Under the pieces are notes generated by a model, which had not been told where the DNA came from, did not search any database, and saw only the letters and a program-made list of their open reading frames with translations. This document shows positions 1 to 5,981 of a DNA stretch of 15,087 nucleotides, piece after piece. Every line of letters starts with the position of its first letter. The stretch's first letter is position 1. The translations under genes were made by a program, and so were the position numbers. The DNA comes from Trueperaceae bacterium. GTDB lineage: Bacteria > Deinococcota > Deinococci > Deinococcales > Trueperaceae. The stretch covers positions 1 through 15,087 of the forward strand of contig SLSM01000050.1 in the NCBI GenBank assembly GCA_007130445.1. The letters are read 5' to 3'.

Positions 1-72
1 CCCGTCTTGGCAGCGATGGCCTACACCAACATGGGTGTGACCGGCCTCGCCTGCATCTTCCGGGCGCGATAG
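1..72 (+). CDS. C-terminal end of a membrane protein, probable paralogue of the next gene
   Basis: Frame 1 is open from the window edge to a TAG at 70-72 and encodes 23 residues ending in FRAR. The visible part is hydrophobic and looks like a last transmembrane helix. It starts PVLAAMAYTNMGVTGL, which aligns without gaps to PVLAGLAHTHVGAVGL at residues 126-141 of the next gene: P, V, L, A, A, T, G, G and L are shared over 16 positions. I therefore read it as the tail of a tandem paralogue. The H-T-H of the downstream protein is Y-T-N here. The next gene starts 9 nt after the stop with an AGGAGA ribosome site touching this stop codon, so the two are probably one operon. Function is unknown. 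Confidence 0.6.
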   Translation, partial: PVLAAMAYTNMGVTGLACIFRAR

Positions 73-81
73 GAGACCGCG

Positions 82-585
82 ATGCTTGAACGTTGGATGA
101 ACGCCAAGACCGAGGACGGCAAGGTCCTCGGCTTCCTGCAGAACTTCTTCTTGCTGATCGCCGCCTTCGGCTTCTTCTTCTACGGTGTCGAGCACTGGGT
201 CATCGACCACTACATGGAGAGCTTCTGGGCGCGTTGGCCGTTCTACGTGTCGATGATCGGGCTGCCGCTGGCGCTGGCCATGTTCTTCACCGTACACAAG
301 GCCGTGCGAATCCCATTCACCATCTGGATGGTGGTGTCGGTCCTGACCGGGTTCGCCGGTGCGCTGCTGCACCTGATCTGGAACGCCAACGACCTCGGCG
401 TCAGCCTCTTCACCATCTCCGGCCTCCTGGAGTCGTTCCAGGTCCCGTACCGCCCGGTGCTCGCCGGACTCGCCCACACGCACGTCGGCGCCGTCGGCCT
501 GGTCGTCGGCTTGACCGCCGTCGTCAAGGAACCTTCATCGTCCTCCGCGCCTCCACACACGGCGCCACGCGACACTGTGCGGTAA
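82..585 (+). CDS. Four-helix integral membrane protein of unknown function
   Basis: A 167-residue protein. The ATG follows AGGAGA (72-77) at normal spacing. Four hydrophobic segments lie near residues 16-36, 52-71, 78-100 and 125-147; the last 20 residues are a polar Ser/Pro/Thr tail, probably cytoplasmic or periplasmic. Histidines cluster near helix ends (H38, H43, H72, H97, and H132/H134 in an H-T-H), which would suit haem, quinone or metal binding, but this is inference only. I do not recognise the family. It sits between a probable paralogue (ends at 72) and a DOMON protein (starts at 608), all on one strand with short gaps, so the three likely form a redox-related envelope operon whose upstream part is outside the window. 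Confidence 0.85.
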   Translation: MLERWMNAKTEDGKVLGFLQNFFLLIAAFGFFFYGVEHWVIDHYMESFWARWPFYVSMIGLPLALAMFFTVHKAVRIPFTIWMVVSVLTGFAGALLHLIWNANDLGVSLFTISGLLESFQVPYRPVLAGLAHTHVGAVGLVVGLTAVVKEPSSSSAPPHTAPRDTVR

Positions 586-607
586 CGCGCACCGAAAGGA
601 ACGTCTC

Positions 608-1171
608 ATGATCAAACTCATCACCGCCACCGCCTTCGCCCTCCTCGTCAGCCTCGCCGCTGCGCAACCCGCCATCGACGGCGCCATCGCCGATGGCGAG
701 TACGCCAACACCCTCACGCACGACGGCTCCGGCATGGTCCTGTACTGGACCGTCGACGGCGACATGCTCTACATGGGCTTCACGCTCGAGGCGCGCGGCT
801 GGGTCGGCGTCGGCTGGGGCGCCGAGATGACCAACCGCAAGGCCGGCTTCGACGTCCTGATCGTGACCGAACAGGGCGGCGAGTTCGTCGCGCTCGACAT
901 GTTCCAGGAGAGCGCCCGCGGCGAGCCCGTCCTCGACAGCGAGGAGGGCGGTAGCAACACCATCGCCGACTTCGCCGCGACGCGCGACGGCGACCTGTGG
1001 ACCGTCGAGTTCTCCCGCCCGCTCGACACCGGTGAAGACACCGACGTGGCGATCACGCCCGGCACCCCGATGATCTTCATGGGCGCCTACGCCAACGTGA
1101 TGGACGTGAGCCGTGCGCACGGCCGCAGCACGCAGGGCGGTGCCTGGTACATCGAGGACTTCACCTTCTGA
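608..1171 (+). CDS. Secreted DOMON-domain protein, putative haem- or sugar-binding
   Basis: A 187-residue protein with a signal peptide (MIKLITATAF then a hydrophobic stretch) and a likely signal peptidase I cut after A17-A18-A19, before Q20. The mature part begins with the I-D-G-x-I-x-D-G-E-Y pattern common in bacterial DOMON proteins, followed by the core GWVGVGWGAEM (64-74), a strand ending FDVLI, and a late SRAHGRSTQGG (168-178). DOMON is a beta-sandwich that binds b-type haem or sugars. In cytochrome DOMON domains a Met and a late His ligate haem; M74 and H171 occupy corresponding places here. That assignment is by motif position, not by alignment. AAAGGA at 595-600 lies 7 nt before the ATG. 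It is the last gene of its operon, ending before the hairpin at 1224-1259. An electron-transfer partner for the neighbouring membrane proteins is plausible. Confidence 0.85.
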   Translation: MIKLITATAFALLVSLAAAQPAIDGAIADGEYANTLTHDGSGMVLYWTVDGDMLYMGFTLEARGWVGVGWGAEMTNRKAGFDVLIVTEQGGEFVALDMFQESARGEPVLDSEEGGSNTIADFAATRDGDLWTVEFSRPLDTGEDTDVAITPGTPMIFMGAYANVMDVSRAHGRSTQGGAWYIEDFTF

Positions 1172-1223
1172 CCTGCGCCCCATCGCGCTGACGCGTCGTG
1201 CCCACCAGGGCGTGCCGCTCGAC

Positions 1224-1259
1224 ATCGCCCCCGCGACCGACGACGGTCGCGGGGGCGAT
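1224..1259. terminator. Perfect 16-bp inverted repeat between convergent genes
   Basis: ATCGCCCCCGCGACCG (1224-1239) pairs perfectly with its reverse complement at 1244-1259 around an ACGA loop. It lies between the end of the DOMON gene (1171) and the end of the convergent YbaN-like gene (1268). There is no T-tract on either side, as often in GC-rich genomes. I read it as a terminator serving both directions. Confidence 0.8.
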
Positions 1260-1267
1260 CGCGTGGA

Positions 1268-1750
1268 TCAGGCCGCGTGGTGCGGACGCGTGGGGATCAC
1301 GCGGACGAACACGTACAGCTGGATCAGCGCCGCGCCGGCCAGGAACGCGCGGAGCGGCCACGACGGGACCAGCCAGATCGCCGTCGCGAGCATGAGGCTC
1401 CAGCTGAACGCGATCGTGGCGGCCTTGAACCGCAGCGTCAGGCCTCGACCGCTCTGCAGGTCGTGGAGGAGCGGACCGAAGCGCTTGTGCTCCATGAGCC
1501 AGCGGTGGAGACGGGGGCTACTCCGGGCGAACGCGAACGCGGTGAGGAGCAGGAACGGCGTGGTCGGGATGCCGCGCACGACGATGCCGATCATCGCGAG
1601 CGTGAACGTCAGGCAGCCGAAGGCGAAGTACGCCGCTCGTACGAGCGGGTTCGCTGCCGGACCCGTGGCCTCGGCTGGAACGGTGGCGACCCGGTCGGCC
1701 GCGGGTGCGGGTACCGACTCGAGCTGTGGGGGAGGCTCGGAACCGACCAT
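1268..1750 (-). CDS. YbaN-like DUF454 inner-membrane protein
   Basis: A 160-residue protein. Residues 38-155 fit the DUF454/YbaN family. A first helix (38-58) is followed by the signature IPTTPFLLLTAFAFARSSPR (61-80), then WLMEHKRFGPLL (84-95), a basic stretch with K109, and two closing helices (111-150). Family function is unknown; members are small inner-membrane proteins. The first 33 residues are Pro/Ala-rich and extend beyond the usual family start, but no other ATG or GTG lies in that stretch, and the ATG at 1750 is supported by a leaderless promoter (TACGCT ending 8 nt upstream). It is monocistronic, convergent with the DOMON gene and divergent from the DUF2249 gene. Confidence 0.9.
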   Translation of the reverse strand: MVGSEPPPQLESVPAPAADRVATVPAEATGPAANPLVRAAYFAFGCLTFTLAMIGIVVRGIPTTPFLLLTAFAFARSSPRLHRWLMEHKRFGPLLHDLQSGRGLTLRFKAATIAFSWSLMLATAIWLVPSWPLRAFLAGAALIQLYVFVRVIPTRPHHAA

Positions 1751-1758
1751 CTGGCATG

Positions 1759-1787
1759 AGCGTAGCCCTGGTGGGGCGAGCGGTCAA
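1759..1787 (-). promoter_or_regulatory. Leaderless promoter of the YbaN-like gene
   Basis: On the minus strand, TTGACC (1787-1782) and TACGCT (1764-1759) are separated by exactly 17 nt. The -10 box ends 8 nt before the ATG at 1750. The start site would therefore fall at or beside the start codon. No SD sequence is present in the 8 nt, which fits translation of a leaderless transcript. The -35 matches consensus at 5 of 6 positions. Confidence 0.6.
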
Positions 1788-1826
1788 CGGATTCGCGACA
1801 GGGGGGCGGGCATGTCTGGTGGACGA

Positions 1827-1893
1827 GTGTCCCTGTGCGACACGTCATCAATGTGGACAATGGAGTCCATGAACTTCCGGCCATGAGGGCCGG
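1827..1893 (+). promoter_or_regulatory. Tandem palindromes upstream of the DUF2249-YwiC pair
   Basis: Two inverted repeats lie in a row: GTGTC-N7-GACAC (1827-1843) and TGGAC-N6-GTCCA (1854-1869). They are followed by a short hairpin CCGGCC-N5-GGCCGG (1877-1893) just before the ribosome site. The first two also share a direct repeat, TGTGCGACA (1834) and TGTGGACA (1852), 18 bp apart. They lie in the divergent region between the YbaN-like and DUF2249 genes. The first resembles CRP/FNR-type dyads only loosely, because its spacing is odd-numbered. The regulator is unknown. GACAAT at 1857-1862 is a possible -10 without a clear -35. Confidence 0.4.
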
Positions 1894-1908
1894 CCGAGGA
1901 GGACCGTC

Positions 1909-2160
1909 GTGCATCCAACCGTCACCACCACCGACACCATCACCATCGACGTCGCGAGCCTGCCACCCGGCTCGTGCCGCCAGACGATCGAGAACACGTT
2001 CGAGTCGCTCGCGCCGGGCACCGCCCTCGAGATCATCGTCGACCACGATCCCGCACCGCTGCGTCAGCGCTTCGCGTCGATGCGCCCCGGCGCTTCTCAG
2101 TGGACGTACCTCGAGGCCGGACCGACCACCTGGCGCGTCCGCGTGGAGCGGCTCGCCTGA
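1909..2160 (+). CDS. DUF2249 domain protein (TusA-like fold)
   Basis: An 83-residue protein starting at GTG, with GAGGAGGA (1896-1903) 5 nt upstream. After a Thr-rich start it has the family pattern: I-D-V (13-15), a C-R-x-x-I-E-N-x-F helix, LAPGTALEIIVDHDPAPL (34-51) with the hallmark DHDP, then QWTYLEAGPTTWRVRVER (64-81). DUF2249 proteins are small alpha/beta proteins related to the TusA/SirA fold and are often encoded beside denitrification or anaerobic respiration genes; the biochemical role is not established. The TusA catalytic Cys is not conserved in an equivalent motif; C23 is the only Cys. The YwiC-like gene follows after 14 nt. Confidence 0.85.
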   Translation: MHPTVTTTDTITIDVASLPPGSCRQTIENTFESLAPGTALEIIVDHDPAPLRQRFASMRPGASQWTYLEAGPTTWRVRVERLA

Positions 2161-2174
2161 CGACGACGCACCGC

Positions 2175-2945
2175 GTGCGCCTGCGCACGATCGCGCTCCC
2201 CGTCGAACACGGCGCGTGGGGCTTCCTCCTCGAGCCGGCGCTCCTGGGGCTCCTGGTCGCGTGGAGCGCCGCCGGTGCCGTGCTCGTGATGGCGGGGCTG
2301 GCCGCGATCCTGCTCCAGACGCCTCTCAGCCTGGCGCTCGGCGACGTGCGGCGCAGACGCGTCTCTCCGAGGACTCGTCTCGCCTGGCGCTTCGTGGCCC
2401 TCTACGGCACCATCCTCCTCGGCGCCGTGGCGGTGGCGGTCGCGCTGGCGGGGACACCCACGATCCTGGTGCCCGCGCTCGTCGCGGCGCCGCTCGCGCT
2501 GGCGCAGCTCTGGTTCGACGCCCACGGACGTGCACGGGAGTGTGCCCCCGAGGTGCTCGGTGCGCTCGCGATGGGGTCGCTCGCCGCCTGCATCGCCGTC
2601 GCCGCTGGCTGGGGCGTCATCGCCGCGCTGGGCCTATGGGCGCTCCTCGCCGCCCGGACCGTCCCCACGATCGTGTACGTTCGGGCACGCTTGCGCCTCG
2701 AGCGCGGCCGCACCGTCGATCCCACGCCCGTATGGGCCGTGCACCTGCTCGCGCTGGTGTTCGTGGCGGTCGCGGCGGCGCTCACCGATCTCGCCTGGCT
2801 CGTCCTGCTGCCGTACGCGGCGCTAGCCGGCCGCGCGGCGCTGGGCGTCTCGAGGTCGCGGGTCAGCGTGTCGGCCAAGGTCATCGGGTTTCGCGAGCTC
2901 GGCTTCGGCATCGCGCTGGTCGTGTTCCTCGCCCTCGTGCTCTGA
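2175..2945 (+). CDS. YwiC-like integral membrane protein
   Basis: The frame is open far upstream, but the DUF2249 gene occupies that DNA. GTG at 2175 is the first usable start after its stop, giving 256 residues. The N-terminus has the YwiC hallmark P-V-E-H-G-A-W-G-F at 9-17, continuing LLEP (18-21), then about eight hydrophobic segments separated by Arg-rich turns such as DVRRRRVSPRTR. The family is named after Bacillus subtilis YwiC, encoded near the anaerobic regulator and nitrate transport genes; its function is unknown. No clear SD precedes the GTG, so it is probably coupled to DUF2249 translation. It ends 23 bp before the -35 box of the ABC operon promoter. Confidence 0.85.
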   Translation: MRLRTIALPVEHGAWGFLLEPALLGLLVAWSAAGAVLVMAGLAAILLQTPLSLALGDVRRRRVSPRTRLAWRFVALYGTILLGAVAVAVALAGTPTILVPALVAAPLALAQLWFDAHGRARECAPEVLGALAMGSLAACIAVAAGWGVIAALGLWALLAARTVPTIVYVRARLRLERGRTVDPTPVWAVHLLALVFVAVAAALTDLAWLVLLPYAALAGRAALGVSRSRVSVSAKVIGFRELGFGIALVVFLALVL

Positions 2946-2968
2946 CGCACGAGCGGATGCACGGCGCG

Positions 2969-2998
2969 TTGACAGGCCCTTCGCCGCGGGCGGATACT
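2969..2998 (+). promoter_or_regulatory. Sigma70-type promoter of the ABC transporter operon
   Basis: A perfect TTGACA (2969-2974) is separated by 18 nt from GATACT (2993-2998), which keeps A, T, A and T of TATAAT. Expected transcription start is near 3005. It lies just after the YwiC-like stop and is the only strong promoter-like element seen before the binding-protein gene, implying a leader of about 310 nt. Confidence 0.6.
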
Positions 2999-3317
2999 GG
3001 GGGTGTCGAACGCGTCTGCGCGCACCTTGGCTCTTGGGCGTCGTGCCGCACGAGATCGTGACCCGTGTGATTGTGCTCGTCGCGAAGCCGGGAGCAGCGC
3101 AGGCGCCGTTCCGGCCTACGCGTCGGCGAGCGTCGAATGCGTTCCGTCGATGCATCGTCCGATCGTGACGCCCGGCGCATGCGACCATCGCTCAACCCGC
3201 CGAGCATCGCCGTCTCGAGGAGGTGATCACGCAGGAGGCACAGCAGCGAACGGTTCCCCATCGTTCTGCACCAGGGATCGCGCCTACGCGCGTCCCCTCA
3301 TCATCACGGAGGTACCC
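2999..3317 (+). other. Long untranslated leader upstream of the binding-protein gene
   Basis: No protein-coding gene is evident here. In-frame extension of the downstream gene would add Arg/Ser-rich residues before an obvious signal peptide. Elements seen: the palindrome CGATGCATCG (3148-3157); an 11-nt stretch AGGAGGTGATC (3218-3228) that is the exact complement of the 16S rRNA 3' end but has no ATG after it; the palindrome GTGATCAC (3223-3230) overlapping it; and an inverted repeat GAACG-N9-CGTTC (3248-3266) that might be an operator for a sugar-responsive repressor. The true ribosome site, GGAGG at 3308-3312, is 5 nt before the ATG. I recognise no known riboswitch. Confidence 0.5.
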
Positions 3318-4643
3318 ATGCGGAAGACCCTCACCCTCGCCCTCGCCCTGTCGCTCGGCCTGGCCAGCGCACAGCTGACGTTCTGGACGACGGAAGAGCA
3401 GCCCGAGCGCATGGCGATCCAGAACCAGATCGCCGCCGACTTCGAGGCCGCCTCCGGCATCAGCGTCACCGTCGTGCCCGTCACGGAGAGCCAGCTCGCA
3501 GAGCGCGTCACCGCCGCCTTCGCGGCGGGCGACTTGCCCGACGTCATCTTCCACCCCGTGAACTACGCCCTCGGATGGGCCGAGGCCGGCGTCATCGACA
3601 CGGCCGCGGCGACCGAGGTCATCGATCAGCTCGGACGCAGCACCTTCGGTGCCGCCGCTCTCGATCTCGTCGAGTTCCGTGGCGAGTTCACCTCGGTGCC
3701 CGCCGACGGCTGGACGCAGCTGCTGCTGTACCGCTCGGATCTCTTCGAAGAGGCCGGCCTCGCGCCGCCCACGACCTTCGAGGCCATCCTCGCCGCTGTC
3801 GACGCACTGCACGATCCACCCAACATGTACGCCTTCGTCGCCGCCACCGACCCGAGCCAGGACTACATGATGCAGGTGTTCGAGCACTTCGCGCTCGCGA
3901 ACGGCGTGCACCTCGTCGACGACATGGGCAACGTCACGCTCGACGTGCCGCAGATGGTCGAGACGCTCGAGTTCTACAAGCGGATCGCCGATGCGAGCCC
4001 GCCGGGCAACCTGTACTGGCTGCAGTCGCGCGAGCTCTATCAGGACGGCAGCGCGGCCATGATCGTCTGGTCGCCCTTCATCATCCCCTCGCTGGTCGGC
4101 CTGCGCGACTCCGTGCCGGTCACGGCCGACGACGACCACTACTCGGGCTGGTTGGCCGAGCGCACCGAGTTCGCGACCCGCATCGCCGGGCCGAGCAACC
4201 CGGCCGGCGCCGGCTGGGCACAGCTGCAGTACCTGGCCATCACCGTCGACGCCGACATCGACGCCTCGCAGGAGTTCATCAGCTACCTGCTGAGCGACGG
4301 ATACCTCGACTGGATGTCGATGGCGCCGCAAGGCAAGTTCCCGGTCCGCTCCGGCACCGTCGACCAGCCCGACCTGTACGCCCAGGGCTGGGCGGGCCTC
4401 GAGATCGGGGTCGATCGCTTCCAGCCGCTCTCCGACTTCTACGACGCCGACGTGATCAACGCGATCGTCGAGGGCCTCGAGACGGGCAGCCGTTGGGGCT
4501 TCGCCCAAGGTGAGGGAGCCCTGGTCGGGACGCTGTACGGCACCCGCGTCATGGCCGAACTCGTGCGCGAGTTCCTCGACGGTGACCGCACCGCCGAGGA
4601 GACCGCCCGCCAGATGCAAAGCCGCGTCGAAGCCTTGCGCTGA
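3318..4643 (+). CDS. Carbohydrate ABC transporter substrate-binding protein
   Basis: A 441-residue protein of the MalE/UgpB-like extracellular solute-binding family. The signal peptide is MRKTLTLALALSLGLASA with a signal peptidase I cut before Q19. There is no lipobox Cys, so the mature protein should be free in the periplasm. The mature start LTFWTTEEQPE is typical, followed by lobe 1 with FEAASGISVTVVPV and the family pattern GDLPDVIF (near 75-82), then aromatic-rich segments (NLYWLQS, IVWSPF, WAQLQY, WMSMAPQGKFPVR) of the sort that stack on sugars. The length is normal for the family. It is the first gene of the operon; the permeases follow after an intercistronic hairpin. The substrate cannot be read from sequence: a sugar or glycosylated compatible solute is likely. 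Confidence 0.9.
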   Translation: MRKTLTLALALSLGLASAQLTFWTTEEQPERMAIQNQIAADFEAASGISVTVVPVTESQLAERVTAAFAAGDLPDVIFHPVNYALGWAEAGVIDTAAATEVIDQLGRSTFGAAALDLVEFRGEFTSVPADGWTQLLLYRSDLFEEAGLAPPTTFEAILAAVDALHDPPNMYAFVAATDPSQDYMMQVFEHFALANGVHLVDDMGNVTLDVPQMVETLEFYKRIADASPPGNLYWLQSRELYQDGSAAMIVWSPFIIPSLVGLRDSVPVTADDDHYSGWLAERTEFATRIAGPSNPAGAGWAQLQYLAITVDADIDASQEFISYLLSDGYLDWMSMAPQGKFPVRSGTVDQPDLYAQGWAGLEIGVDRFQPLSDFYDADVINAIVEGLETGSRWGFAQGEGALVGTLYGTRVMAELVREFLDGDRTAEETARQMQSRVEALR

Positions 4644-4652
4644 CGCAACTCC

Positions 4653-4684
4653 CGGATGGCCGACCCCTTTCGGTCGGCCATCCG
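4653..4684 (+). promoter_or_regulatory. Intercistronic stem-loop between binding protein and permease genes
   Basis: CGGATGGCCGACC (4653-4665) pairs perfectly with 4672-4684 around a 6-nt loop, 10 nt after the binding-protein stop and 31 nt before the first permease start. No T-run follows. In maltose-type operons a stem-loop here lets the binding protein be made in excess by stabilising its mRNA or by partial termination; I infer the same role. An ATG at 4656 lies inside the stem and is unlikely to be a start. Confidence 0.7.
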
Positions 4685-4715
4685 CCCCTATCTCATCGAA
4701 CGAAGGAGGATTCGC

Positions 4716-5981
4716 ATGGCGGTGCGACGCATGACGCTCGAGGCCAGGGAGGCGCGCCTCGCGTACTGGATGCTGGCGCCGACGTTCGCCGTCATCCTCC
4801 TGATCGTGCTCTTCCCAGTGCTGCTCAACGTGTGGCTCAGCTTCAAGGCCGTCACCCTCGCCGATCTGCGCGCGCCCGTGCCTGTCGCCAACGAGCGCGT
4901 GATGCAGCAGCCGGAGGCCGCTGGTGACGAACTCGTGCTGCGCCTCACGATGCGCAACGGGAGCCAGCGCATCACCCTGTTCGGGGTCGATTGGCAGAAG
5001 ACGCTCCCGGCGGGCCTCACGCTCACGTCGGTCGAGCCGCGCTGCGCCCAGGACGGGCGCACGGTCGCCTGCGCGTTCGGCGACTGGGAAGGCGGTTATC
5101 GAGAGACGCTGGAGCTCACGTTCGTGGCCGATGCGGCGTATCTGCAGGCCGGCTCGCCCGACGTGCGCGAGGCGCCGACCGACATGCGCGCCCGGGCGGA
5201 GAACGTCATCACGAACCTCGTGTTCACGCTCGACAACTACCGACGGGTGTTCACCGGCACGGACTTCTGGGCGTCGCTTCGCATCACGCTCGTCTATACG
5301 TTCTTCAGCTCGGTCGGATCGATCCTGCTCGGGCTGTTCGCCGCGCAGCTGCTCAACTCGAGCTTCCGCGGTCAGGGGCTGCTGCGAGGCCTGTTCCTGT
5401 TCCCGTACGTCGCCCCCGTCATCGCTGTGGCGTTCGTGTGGGCGTTCTTCCTCGATCCCTTCAGCGGCACCGTGAACGCCCTCGGCCAGCGCTGGGACCT
5501 GCTGGCCGGCCCGGTCAACTTCCTGGGTCAGCGCTCGATCGACCTGAGCTTCTTCGGGGCGTCGTTCGCCTTCCCGTTGGCGCTCGCGACGGTGGTGGCC
5601 TTCAGCTCCTGGAACTACTTCCCGTTCGCGTTCCTGTTCATCCTCGCGCGGTTGCAGGCCGTGCCGGTCGACATGTACGAGGCGGCCGACGTCGATGGCG
5701 CGGGGCCATTCGCGCAGTTCTGGTTCATCACGCTGCCGAACCTCGCGGGCATCCTGGCGGTCCTCTTCTTGTTGCGGTTCATGTTCTTGATCAACAAGTT
5801 CGAGGACATCTTCCTGCTCACCGGTGGTGCGGCGGGTACGAAGAATCTGCCCGTGCTGATCTACGACGAGGCGTTCGCCCGCTCCGACATCGGCGCTGGA
5901 TCGGCGGTCGCGATGGTCCTGTTCCTGGTCCTGCTCATCTTCATGGTCGTCTACTATCGCTTCGCCCCGGAGAACGAATGA
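4716..5981 (+). CDS. MalF-like ABC permease with a DUF11-like external domain
   Basis: A 421-residue protein. The ATG at 4716 follows AAGGAGGA (4703-4710) at 5 nt; an ATG at 4656 is open in frame but lies in the hairpin. Helix 1 spans about 14-43. Residues 44-170 form a large insertion before TLDNYRRVF (171-179), the usual start of the permease core. Five more helices follow, with the EAA loop EAADVDGAGPFAQFWFITLP (322-341) that contacts the ATPase. Within the insertion, residues 73-140 look like a DUF11/CARDB-type beta domain: L-x-L-T-M-R-N-G, then KTLPAGLTLTSVEPRC, then VACAFGDWEGGYRETLEL. C110 and C119 could form a disulfide. The E. coli MalF P2 loop occupies the same place and touches the binding protein, so a docking role is likely. 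Its stop overlaps the next gene. Confidence 0.9.
   Translation: MAVRRMTLEAREARLAYWMLAPTFAVILLIVLFPVLLNVWLSFKAVTLADLRAPVPVANERVMQQPEAAGDELVLRLTMRNGSQRITLFGVDWQKTLPAGLTLTSVEPRCAQDGRTVACAFGDWEGGYRETLELTFVADAAYLQAGSPDVREAPTDMRARAENVITNLVFTLDNYRRVFTGTDFWASLRITLVYTFFSSVGSILLGLFAAQLLNSSFRGQGLLRGLFLFPYVAPVIAVAFVWAFFLDPFSGTVNALGQRWDLLAGPVNFLGQRSIDLSFFGASFAFPLALATVVAFSSWNYFPFAFLFILARLQAVPVDMYEAADVDGAGPFAQFWFITLPNLAGILAVLFLLRFMFLINKFEDIFLLTGGAAGTKNLPVLIYDEAFARSDIGAGSAVAMVLFLVLLIFMVVYYRFAPENE

Noticed and set aside
3003..3317. An in-frame N-terminal extension of the binding protein from GTG 3003
   Set aside because: The extension is Arg/Ser/Ala-rich and would bury the signal peptide. The SD GGAGG at 3308-3312 fixes the start at 3318.
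3192..4619. A 475-codon minus-strand open frame antisense to the binding-protein gene
   Set aside because: It is low-complexity Asp/Gly/Val/Arg sequence typical of antisense frames in GC-rich DNA. The plus strand has a signal peptide, an SD and family motifs.
4656..4715. Start of the MalF-like gene at ATG 4656
   Set aside because: That ATG is inside the intercistronic hairpin and has no SD. AAGGAGGA precedes the ATG at 4716.
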